From: Myroides profundi | Lineage (GTDB): Bacteria; Bacteroidota; Bacteroidia; Flavobacteriales; Flavobacteriaceae | Length of the DNA stretch: 64,000 nt | Direction of reading: 5' to 3' | NCBI RefSeq assembly: GCF_000833025.1 | Contig: NZ_CP010817.1 | Coordinates: 1,240,001-1,304,000 of the forward strand | Part shown: positions 46,897-54,025 of the stretch, one piece after another | Position numbering within the stretch: the stretch's first letter is position 1 | How the letters are laid out: each line of letters opens with the position of its first letter | Translations under genes and position numbers: made by a program | The notes under the pieces: model-generated | The model's database searches: none | What the model saw: only the letters and a program-made list of their open reading frames with translations | Told to the model about the DNA's origin: nothing

Positions 46897-47841
46897 ATGA
46901 ATATAGATAAAGAACTATTGATAGCACTGTCTTTAAGCGCTTGGACACAGATACCTTATGACTCTCTTTTAGAGTCTAATCCTCAGCAAATACGCATCGC
47001 GGAAGAACGATTAATGCTAGAGGAGGGAGCTATAACTATACCTTCTGATATAGAGGTATATAATCAACTGATCTCGACATCCTATGATACTTCTCTTAAA
47101 ATAAGAATATATAAGCCAAGAGAAATAGATAAACCCTTGCCTGTGGTTTTGTTTTTACATGGAGGAGCTTTTATTTTTGGAAGTCCAGAGCAGTATGATT
47201 TTCAATTAATAGATCTTGTACGAGAGGCGCAGGTGATTATAGTATCTGTTGATTATCGATTAGCACCAGAGCATCCTTTTCCGGCTGCTTTAGAAGATAG
47301 TGTAAGCACGCTAGAATGGTGTTATAATAATATAGAGGCTATAGGAGGAAATAAACAGAATATAGGTGTGATGGGAAGTAGTGCAGGAGGAACAATAGCG
47401 TTATCACTCTTACACTTAAATAGAGATCATTATAATATCCCAATAAGCAATGCTTTTATTCTATATCCTCCTACTTCAGATGAAATGAATACACCTTCTA
47501 TGGATACTTATGCTCATGCACCTATGCAATCTAAGAAAAGTGCAACCTATATGTGGAAACATTATTTGTCAGGGGATAGGAATAAGTGGAGGGAATATGC
47601 AGTACCTAATAAGATGCAGAATTACCGACAACTACCGCCTATGACAATGGTACTAGCAGAGTATGATCCTCTAATAGATGAAGCAAAACAGTATGTAGCT
47701 TCTATAGAGAACAACGGAGGAGAAGTGACAGTCTTAGAAGTAAAAGGAGCTGTGCATACTTTTGACTTCTTTGAGTGTAAGCTAACAGATGATTTTACGA
47801 AGTATAAGATAGCGTATTTTAAACAATTACATTTGAAGTAA
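46897..47841 (+). CDS. Alpha/beta hydrolase (hormone-sensitive lipase-like)
   Basis: A 314-aa serine esterase. The oxyanion-hole motif HGGAFIFGS, the nucleophile elbow GSSAGG, the Asp in LAEYDPLIDEA and the His in GAVHTFDFFE form a complete catalytic set of the HSL/acetyl esterase family. No signal peptide is seen, so it is probably cytoplasmic. The substrate is unknown. It lies between two Crp-family genes on the same strand (65 bp and about 28 bp away). Confidence 0.9.
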   Translation: MNIDKELLIALSLSAWTQIPYDSLLESNPQQIRIAEERLMLEEGAITIPSDIEVYNQLISTSYDTSLKIRIYKPREIDKPLPVVLFLHGGAFIFGSPEQYDFQLIDLVREAQVIIVSVDYRLAPEHPFPAALEDSVSTLEWCYNNIEAIGGNKQNIGVMGSSAGGTIALSLLHLNRDHYNIPISNAFILYPPTSDEMNTPSMDTYAHAPMQSKKSATYMWKHYLSGDRNKWREYAVPNKMQNYRQLPPMTMVLAEYDPLIDEAKQYVASIENNGGEVTVLEVKGAVHTFDFFECKLTDDFTKYKIAYFKQLHLK

Positions 47842-47842
47842 G

Positions 47843-47850
47843 TATCTTTG
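47843..47850 (+). promoter_or_regulatory. -7 promoter element for the second Crp-family gene
   Basis: TATCTTTG matches TAnnTTTG and begins 2 bp after the hydrolase stop codon. The downstream ATG at 47869 then has a short leader, whereas the ATG at 47848 would lie within the promoter. This decides the gene start. Confidence 0.5.
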
Positions 47851-47868
47851 TGCTATAGCCTATATCTA

Positions 47869-48444
47869 ATGAAAAACTTTATACAACATATCGAAAAATT
47901 TGTAGGGACTTTATCTACATCAGAGAGAGATTCTGTTTTATCTTATTTTGAGCTTATTAAGGTCAAAAAGAAAGAGACTGTTTTAAAAGCAGATATGCTT
48001 TGTGATAAATTGTTCTTTGTGGAAGTGGGGTGCTTGAGAAGCTATTATATGAAGAGTAATGGTATAGAACAAACTATTGATTTTGCTATAGAGAATTGGT
48101 GGTTAACAGATAATATGGCTTTTGAACAGCATACGAATAGTAACTTCTATATTCAAGCAGTAGAGAAGTCAGAAGTAATCGTGATTACTAGAGAACAATT
48201 TGCTCTACTATTAGAGAAACACCCTATTATGGAGAAGTACTATAGACAAGTTTTTCAACGTGCGTATGCAGCCGCTCAGTATAGAGTGAAGTATCTATAC
48301 GAATTTAGTCGTGAAGAACTATACTTCCACTTCGAAGATCGATTTCCAGAGTTTATACAGCGTATTCCTCAGTATTTATTGGCTTCATATTTAGGGTTTA
48401 GCCCAGAGTACTTAAGTGAAATAAAGAAGAAGAGATTTTCTTAA
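47869..48444 (+). CDS. Crp/Fnr-family transcriptional regulator
   Basis: I set the start at the ATG at 47869 (MKNFIQHIEKFVGTLSTSER), giving 191 aa, because a promoter motif overlaps the earlier ATG. A cNMP-binding-like beta roll (KKKETVLKADMLCDKLFFVE, VGCLRSYYMKSNGIEQTIDF) is followed by a C-terminal helix-turn-helix, YLLASYLGFSPEYLSEIKKK. A perfect palindrome overlaps its stop codon and precedes the AhpD-like gene, a plausible target. The effector is unknown. Confidence 0.87.
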   Translation: MKNFIQHIEKFVGTLSTSERDSVLSYFELIKVKKKETVLKADMLCDKLFFVEVGCLRSYYMKSNGIEQTIDFAIENWWLTDNMAFEQHTNSNFYIQAVEKSEVIVITREQFALLLEKHPIMEKYYRQVFQRAYAAAQYRVKYLYEFSREELYFHFEDRFPEFIQRIPQYLLASYLGFSPEYLSEIKKKRFS

Positions 48445-48484
48445 ACCTGTTTAAGTTTATTGATTAGACATAGCTTTAGATTTG
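48440..48484 (+). promoter_or_regulatory. Promoter with palindromic operator ahead of the AhpD-like gene
   Basis: TAGATTTG (48477-48484) matches TAnnTTTG. A perfect palindrome CTTAAAC-CT-GTTTAAG (48440-48455) is centred about 42 bp upstream of the likely transcription start, the class II position of Crp-type activators. The gene encoding a Crp-family protein ends inside the palindrome. Confidence 0.5.
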
Positions 48485-48507
48485 TAGATATTAAAAACAA
48501 TAAAGTT

Positions 48508-48945
48508 ATGACTATGAGAAAAACAATTTATGGTGTACAGCCTAAGGCGTATGAAGGAATGTTATTATTAGAAAAGTACTTGAACGAGTCTGAATTAACA
48601 CCTATACATAAAGAGCTGATAAAGATTAGAGCATCTCAGCTAAATGGATGTGGGTACTGCTTAGATATCCATACACAAGACGCTTTAAAGTATGGAGAGT
48701 CTACTAGACGCCTATTCGTATTAGCGGGATGGCAAGAAACAGAGCTGTTTACAGAAGAAGAACGTGTGATTCTTGAGATGACTGAAGCGGTTACGTTTAT
48801 TCATCAAGGAGGAATTAGTGATGCATTATATGCGCAAGCAGAGAAGTTGTTTGGTGAAGTGTATTTAGCACAACTTATTATGTGCATGGTCACTATAAAT
48901 GCGTGGAATAGGATAGGAGTAGCCACTCATCTTAAAGCAAAGTAA
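48508..48945 (+). CDS. Carboxymuconolactone decarboxylase-family protein (AhpD-like)
   Basis: I set the start at the ATG at 48508 (MTMRKTIYGVQPKAYEGMLL), giving 145 aa, because the earlier frame would open with TTG inside the promoter. The AhpD core is intact: LIKIRASQLNGCGYCLDIHT with the redox CxxC and the following His, then a helical bundle. Relatives act as alkylhydroperoxidases or thiol-dependent peroxide scavengers; the sequence does not identify the substrate. It is probably regulated by the adjacent Crp-family protein. Confidence 0.88.
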   Translation: MTMRKTIYGVQPKAYEGMLLLEKYLNESELTPIHKELIKIRASQLNGCGYCLDIHTQDALKYGESTRRLFVLAGWQETELFTEEERVILEMTEAVTFIHQGGISDALYAQAEKLFGEVYLAQLIMCMVTINAWNRIGVATHLKAK

Positions 48946-49408
48946 TTCACATTATGCATTAGCCAAATAGTACAGAACAATAGTACTTCATAGCTTCTCA
49001 TTCGCTTCACAATCATACTATAGTATGCTGAGGTCACTAATTTAAACCTAGTTTGTTTAATTACTTTTCGTTTATATGCCTATTGCATAATCTGAGATAA
49101 TAAACTGAGAATAGAAGCAGGATATCTATCCTGCTTTTTTGTTATTCTTTTTGGGCTAAATGCGATGTTTTTTTATAGTAAAAGGGAAGTGTAGAAATAG
49201 AAAAAAGGAATAAGTAGTAAAATAGATGTATATATCTATTTGATTAATAGAAGATTGGTTGATGAGTTTTATGTAGTTAAAAAATGATTATTAATTATGA
49301 ATATTTGTCGAATTATTCATAATTTTAGTAAAGACCTATTTAGAATAGGTAGATAGAGGTGACAAATTCTCTGATCATAGATTACCTAATTCATTAATAT
49401 CTATTATT
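48946..49408. other. Intergenic region with terminator and hairpins
   Basis: This 463-bp stretch has no credible gene. It holds the terminator at 49115-49141, then an inverted repeat AATTATGAAT / ATTCATAATT (49293-49324) and a small CCTATT / AATAGG hairpin (49335-49349) ahead of the next gene. The latter two may belong to its 5' untranslated region. Confidence 0.5.
49115..49141 (+). terminator. Terminator in the 49.1-kb intergenic region
   Basis: Perfect 9-bp arms AAGCAGGAT / ATCCTGCTT with a 4-nt loop and a T-run. It lies about 170 bp past the AhpD-like stop codon, so the transcript would carry a long 3' tail or a separate small RNA. Confidence 0.8.
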
Positions 49409-49933
49409 ATGATAAAAGATTACTTGAATAAATTAGTAGGCATTCGCTTAAAAGGTAGAAAGAAAGAATTGATACTTGGCATTGTATTAGCTTATAATGA
49501 TAAGTGGTTATTAACTAAGTGTAATTCGGTCGATTATATTATAGATGGGTATGAATTGATAGCTGTAGATAAGATATCTACTATAGAGCGTGGAGAGAAT
49601 ATTGCTTTTATAGAAGAAGTCTTGAAAGCAAAACATGTTGATTTTTACAGTAGCCCTATTCAGTTAAAAGACAATATTTTTGATACTTTAAAGGATATTG
49701 GGAATAAATATGGTGCATTTGGATTAGAATTTAAAGAGGAAGATTGTGTCTATGTAGGAAAGTATATGGATAGTGACGATAGTGAGTATTTTGCATTCGA
49801 AGAGTTATCTGCGTCAGGAGAGTGGTTTGAAGAGATAGAGGAGTTTAAAGTCTCTAAGATTTATAAAATAGATTTTGATGGAGATTATGTAGAGTCTCTA
49901 TTGCTATATGCCAATAGAAAACTCAGTGAATAA
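49409..49933 (+). CDS. Hypothetical protein
   Basis: A 174-aa acidic soluble protein without signal peptide or membrane helix. I do not recognise the family. The N-terminal half reads as a small beta barrel (YLNKLVGIRLKGRKKELILG, NDKWLLTKCNSVDYIIDGYE) similar in rhythm to SH3- or Sm-like folds. The second half is strongly acidic (EEDCVYVGKYMDSDDSEYF). It is a single gene. Function unknown. Confidence 0.7.
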   Translation: MIKDYLNKLVGIRLKGRKKELILGIVLAYNDKWLLTKCNSVDYIIDGYELIAVDKISTIERGENIAFIEEVLKAKHVDFYSSPIQLKDNIFDTLKDIGNKYGAFGLEFKEEDCVYVGKYMDSDDSEYFAFEELSASGEWFEEIEEFKVSKIYKIDFDGDYVESLLLYANRKLSE

Positions 49934-50011
49934 GAAGATTAGAAAATTTTAATATTAGTTGTTATATAAACTTGCATGATTCTTGCGTGTAGTTATAGAT
50001 AGTTAAGGAAT

Positions 50012-50761
50012 ATGAAAACCAATTTAAAAAGATCTATTATGAAAAGAGTTTTTAGTGTATTGACAGTATTACTTTTGAGTTTTGCTGTATTTAGTTGTAG
50101 CAGCGATGATAATTATATTGACTTATCAGAGCATGCAGGAGGTTTTACCATGGTAAATGCCTATGAGAGTGAGGATGCGCTTATTTATGTTGCAGATGGG
50201 CGCCCTATTCAGAGTCCATATTATCCGTTGTTTTATCAGAGTGTAGGTTATGTGAATCTATGGCAAGGAAATAGATTAATAGACATCTACGGAGCTAATA
50301 AGGTGAAGCCAATTACTACAACTACGAAGAAGATAACTAGTGGACAGTTTTATACTTCTTTTATAGGAGGAAACCAGTCGAAGGTAATCCACTTTATAAC
50401 TGAGGATAATGTTAAGAAAGCAACTCCTTTAAATGAAGTGAAGCAGTCAGGAGTTCGTTTCTTTAATTTGAGCTCAGATAATGTAGTAGCTACTGTTCAG
50501 TTTAATGATAAGACAGTAGTAAAGGAGTTTGAAAATAGAGTTCAAGACAATGAGACAACTGCTGTGAAAACACAGGAATTTAATGCATTAGATGCTAATA
50601 CTTATGCACTAACAATCAAAGATAAGGACGGTAAGGTACTCGCAACTAGAAAAGATGTTGTGTTTAAACCTTCACAGTTTTATTCTATTATCTTAATCGG
50701 TGCAAAAGATAATGCGAAAAAGCCTTACTATATAGGTGTTGTAAATCAAGCTGTAAAGTAA
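50012..50761 (+). CDS. Lipoprotein with DUF4397-like repeats
   Basis: A 249-aa exported lipoprotein. The lipobox VFSCSSDD follows a hydrophobic signal segment (VLTVLLLSFAVF), so the mature N-terminus is a lipid-bearing Cys. Two beta-rich units follow; GFTMVNAYESEDALIYVADG and SGVRFFNLSSDNVVATVQFN have the DUF4397 pattern of a small-protein mouth with N(A/L) near the strand start. The first ATG (50012) has an AAGGA-like site; the ATG at 50039 (MKRVFSVL) would give a more compact signal peptide. Probably outer membrane or surface, role unknown. Confidence 0.78.
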   Translation: MKTNLKRSIMKRVFSVLTVLLLSFAVFSCSSDDNYIDLSEHAGGFTMVNAYESEDALIYVADGRPIQSPYYPLFYQSVGYVNLWQGNRLIDIYGANKVKPITTTTKKITSGQFYTSFIGGNQSKVIHFITEDNVKKATPLNEVKQSGVRFFNLSSDNVVATVQFNDKTVVKEFENRVQDNETTAVKTQEFNALDANTYALTIKDKDGKVLATRKDVVFKPSQFYSIILIGAKDNAKKPYYIGVVNQAVK

Positions 50762-50783
50762 GAATATAGTAACTTATAATGAG

Positions 50784-50823
50784 AAGTCCTTTAAAGGTGT
50801 ATTACTTTTAAAGGACTTTTTTT
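50784..50823 (+). terminator. Terminator after the DUF4397-like lipoprotein gene
   Basis: Perfect 12-bp arms AAGTCCTTTAAA / TTTAAAGGACTT with an 11-nt loop and a T-run. Confidence 0.88.
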
Positions 50824-50906
50824 ATGGATTGCATACAGCAGTATCTCTTTTTAAATGATATATTTACTAGTAGAATTAATGTCTGTTTACACAGAAGGAT
50901 AAGAGT

Positions 50907-51503
50907 ATGAATAGTATGTTTGAAAATAAACAAATCGATATCGATGCATTACCTCAAGTAGAGCAAGTAATGTTTAAAAACTTAGATTCTAGGTATCGAA
51001 CAGTAGTCGGGATAAGGTTAATAATAATTTCTATTATTATTTTACTAATTGCTTTTACACCTTATATTTTTCAGTATTTGACGAGTGAACCTTTGTTGAA
51101 TGAAGCATTGTTATACTCATTTATGGGATTAGGAGTTGTATTGATTATTCTGATATGTATTATCTCTATGAAGGGAGTAGCAATGAAAGGCTATGCGCTA
51201 CGTGAGCAAGATATTATTTATAAAACAGGTATTATTAACAGATCTCAGACTGTTATTCCTTTTAATAGAGTGCAGCATGTAGGAGTATATGAAGGAGCTT
51301 TGTTACGTGTATTTAATTTATGTACCGTGGAGTTTTTTACTGCTGGAGGAGCATTAGGCGATCTCAAGATAACAGGGATATCTAAAGAGGAGGGAGAGCG
51401 ACTAAAAGCGTATGTTATACAGAAGATAACGAAGTCTCCTCAACAGGCTTTAAGGACTAATCTAGATATTGTAGAACACTCACACGAATCTGTTCATGAA
51501 TAA
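50907..51503 (+). CDS. PH-domain membrane protein (YdbS-like)
   Basis: A 198-aa membrane protein with two N-terminal helices (IRLIIISIIILLIAFTPYIF and the segment around YSFMGLGVVLIILICII) followed by one bacterial PH domain: GYALREQDIIYKTGIINRS, TVIPFNRVQHVGVYEGALLR, VEFFTAGG. It overlaps the next PH gene by 8 bp. The pair matches the YdbS-YdbT arrangement seen in Gram-positive and Bacteroidota genomes; the function is not known. Confidence 0.88.
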   Translation: MNSMFENKQIDIDALPQVEQVMFKNLDSRYRTVVGIRLIIISIIILLIAFTPYIFQYLTSEPLLNEALLYSFMGLGVVLIILICIISMKGVAMKGYALREQDIIYKTGIINRSQTVIPFNRVQHVGVYEGALLRVFNLCTVEFFTAGGALGDLKITGISKEEGERLKAYVIQKITKSPQQALRTNLDIVEHSHESVHE

Positions 51504-53016
51504 GAATAGTTTTTATCAGCCTACTAGACAAGCTACAATAGGAATCATTGCTAATTTTCTGAATGCTTTACAGAAGATAGTAAGAGCTTTTGTTCCTCTT
51601 ATAGTCTTATTTTTAGTGAATAAGCGTATAGATTTACCTATTAGTATTTGGGGAGTAGTAATCTTAGGAAGTATCTTAAGTTTGGGAATAGCTTATTTAA
51701 GTTATCGTAACTTTCTGTTTTACATTGATGAAGAAACTAATTCTTTTATAATTCAAAAAGGGATTATTAATAAATCTAAAGTTACTATTCAACTAGAGAA
51801 AATACAACAGGTGAATCTTAATCAGAGTTTTATCAACAAAATAATCAATGTGTACTCTGTAGAAATAGATTCTGCAGGTAGTAAAGATAAAGAAGCTACT
51901 ATCCCTTCTATGGCTTTATCAGATGCAAATGCATTAAAACAAATACTACTGAACTATAAGAATGAACACGTAATACAAGATACTTCAATAGACTTAGTAG
52001 ATGGAGAACAAAACATAATAGAAGAACAAGAAGATTCAAAACGAATCAGTATAACGACTCTTCTAAAAGTAGGTATAACGTCTAATTATCTATATACATT
52101 GGGGTTAATACTTGTCTTCTTTAATATGGTGTATGATTCTATAGTGAGAAGTATTTCTATAGAAGAGTATATTGATAAAGAAGAGGTGACAAATTATATA
52201 GAAGGAGGGCTGCCTTTGGTAGCTTTTCTATATTTAGTTGTGTTTTTAGTGATTACGGTATTAGTAGTGAATGTGATCCGTACTTTGTTGCGATTTTGGG
52301 ATTTTAAAGTGACATTTTCTAATAAGACATTGTTGTTGTCTCATGGATTACTATCTACACAAAATACAATCATTAGACCTAATCGAGTACAAAAAATAGA
52401 GATAGAGCAGAATTATTTTCAGAAGTTATTTGATATCTGTAGTTTGAAAATAAGCCAAGTAGCAGGGGATAAGGAGAATAATAAGAAATCAGGATTACAG
52501 ATACCTGGCTGTTCTACTCAGGAGAGAAAGGATCTGTTTAAAATAATAATGGCTAAAGAAGATAACAAGGAGTACACTACTGTTTTAAAATATAATTATC
52601 GATACTTAGGATTTAGAGTATTCTTATTCATAGTTGTTCCTTTAGTGTTTTTAACCTTGTTCTTTAGAGCAAACTTTAGTTCTGTTACGTTTATAGGAAT
52701 GGCAATGAGCTATAGTGTGATAATGTTATTAGCTCTTTATAGACTTTATAAAGTAGGATTGCTTCAAGTAAATGAAGACTTCATCGTGATAAGAAGGGGA
52801 ATATGGGATATCTCACATATTTATTTAGAACCACATAAGATACAGAAGATAGTGGTGTCACAGTTATGGTGGCAACAGTCTGCAGATGTGGGTAGTTTAA
52901 AGATATATACCGCAGGTGGAATAGTGTCCTTTAGTACGACTCAGTATAGCGAGTTAGTGAAGCTAAGAGATAAATGGCTTTATCAAGTCGAATCATCAGC
53001 GTTACACTGGATGTAG
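51496..53016 (+). CDS. PH-domain membrane protein (YdbT-like)
   Basis: A 506-aa membrane protein with three bacterial PH-type units: FIIQKGIINKSKVTIQLEKI (about 80-150), TLLLSHGLLSTQNTIIRPNR (about 280-340), and VIRRGIWDISHIYLEPHKIQ (about 430-490). Membrane helices precede each unit (around 25-65, 195-260 and 370-415). The recurrent pattern 'G-I-(hydroxyl)-x4-P/L-x-R/K-(V/I)-Q' defines the domain. It is translationally coupled to the YdbS-like gene (8-bp overlap) and probably works with it at the membrane. Confidence 0.88.
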   Translation: MNKNSFYQPTRQATIGIIANFLNALQKIVRAFVPLIVLFLVNKRIDLPISIWGVVILGSILSLGIAYLSYRNFLFYIDEETNSFIIQKGIINKSKVTIQLEKIQQVNLNQSFINKIINVYSVEIDSAGSKDKEATIPSMALSDANALKQILLNYKNEHVIQDTSIDLVDGEQNIIEEQEDSKRISITTLLKVGITSNYLYTLGLILVFFNMVYDSIVRSISIEEYIDKEEVTNYIEGGLPLVAFLYLVVFLVITVLVVNVIRTLLRFWDFKVTFSNKTLLLSHGLLSTQNTIIRPNRVQKIEIEQNYFQKLFDICSLKISQVAGDKENNKKSGLQIPGCSTQERKDLFKIIMAKEDNKEYTTVLKYNYRYLGFRVFLFIVVPLVFLTLFFRANFSSVTFIGMAMSYSVIMLLALYRLYKVGLLQVNEDFIVIRRGIWDISHIYLEPHKIQKIVVSQLWWQQSADVGSLKIYTAGGIVSFSTTQYSELVKLRDKWLYQVESSALHWM

Positions 53017-53023
53017 TAAATAT

Positions 53024-53060
53024 AAAAAAACGTGGGAATACTTAGTATTCCCTCGTTTTT
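53024..53060. terminator. Bidirectional terminator between the PH pair and a Crp-family gene
   Basis: Arms AAAAAAACGTGGGAATA and TATTCCCTCGTTTTTTT with one mismatch and a 4-nt loop, A/T-run on both sides. It abuts the stop codon of the minus-strand Crp-family gene. Confidence 0.85.
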
Positions 53061-53633
53061 TTATTCTTCGTCTTGTACTTTCTTTAAGGCACGGTTTAAG
53101 GTACGTGTAGTGATACCTAGATAAGAGGCCATATCTTCTTTAGATATATGTACTTGTTCTTTCTCTTGAAGTTCTAATAGCTTTTCGAGAGCATGCTCTA
53201 CTGTATATAGCTGCTGGAAAGAAGCTCTCTCACTCGTATGGAATACTCTTAATGCTTCTACTTCTAACAGGGTATTATTAAAGGTTATGTCTGTTTTTAA
53301 TAAATGCTCAAATACGGATAGAGGAATGATGTAAGCATTCACAGGTGTTATGGCTTCTACTGAGCATAAACAATTCTTCTTACCTATGAACTCTATTTCA
53401 CCCATTATCTCTCCTGTACTTAAGAACTCAGGGATATATTCTTTACCATTTTCTTCTGTGATATAGCATTTAGTAATCCCTTCTTTAATAACAATTACTT
53501 TAGTAACGGGGTCTCCTTGATGCAATAAAACCTCTTTAGGCTTATAAGGTTGCAATAATATTTTGTCATTAAAAACATCAGTCTGTGCTAATGATTCAAT
53601 GTATGATAGAAAGTCAATATTTATTCTTAACAT
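53061..53633 (-). CDS. Crp/Fnr-family transcriptional regulator
   Basis: A 190-aa regulator with an N-terminal cNMP-binding-like beta roll (KPKEVLLHQGDPVTKVIVIK, TGEIMGEIEFIGKKNCLCSV) and a C-terminal helix-turn-helix, VHISKEDMASYLGITTRTLN. It is convergent with the PH pair. A palindrome AGGACA-AA-TGTCCT at 53649-53662 lies 16 bp before its start and may serve autoregulation. A Cys pair in KNCLCSV is present but does not form an Fnr-type cluster. Confidence 0.87.
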   Translation of the reverse strand: MLRINIDFLSYIESLAQTDVFNDKILLQPYKPKEVLLHQGDPVTKVIVIKEGITKCYITEENGKEYIPEFLSTGEIMGEIEFIGKKNCLCSVEAITPVNAYIIPLSVFEHLLKTDITFNNTLLEVEALRVFHTSERASFQQLYTVEHALEKLLELQEKEQVHISKEDMASYLGITTRTLNRALKKVQDEE

Positions 53634-54024
53634 TTTTTTATATCATTAAGGACAAATGTCCTATGTGAGTTATACAATAATAGTGATTTTTGCAGTATCA
53701 AAATTAAGTATTAATACTTATTAATTTAAATCAATTAAGGAGTTTTATACTAAGATTAAGAAGAATGCTGTGCTAGTGTTTTCATTAATTAAATTTGATA
53801 AGTTTTTTTCAATTATATATTACAAGTGATAAGTGTTTTTTAAAATTAAAACGGGAGAGCAAGGTAAGTGGTGTTTTCCCGTTTTCTTATGTTAATTGAA
53901 AATTGAATTAATTTAGAACAATTTTGTGTTGTCTATGAGTAGTATGCAACATTCATATAAATAATTGTGTTACGTGTGTTTAAAAAAGCAGGGAGAGTAG
54001 TGTGCACTACTCTCCCTGCTTTTT
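53634..54024. other. Gene-free region with operator-like palindrome and orphan hairpin
   Basis: This 391-bp AT-rich stretch lies between two divergently read ends. It contains AGGACA-AA-TGTCCT (53649-53662) at the Crp-family start and a 9-bp hairpin AAAACGGGA / TCCCGTTTT (53848-53885) that serves no adjacent gene. A strong terminator for the sulfatase gene follows. No credible reading frame. Confidence 0.55.
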
Positions 54025-54025
54025 T
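53982..54025. terminator. Strong bidirectional terminator at the LtaS-like gene 3' end
   Basis: Perfect 21-bp inverted repeat (core AGCAGGGAGAGTAGTG and its complement) with A/T runs at both ends. The sulfatase stop codon lies in its T-run. Confidence 0.92.

Noticed and set aside
48460-48507. An upstream TTG start for the AhpD-like gene
   Set aside because: It lies in the promoter region; the ATG at 48508 follows the TAGATTTG motif at a normal distance.
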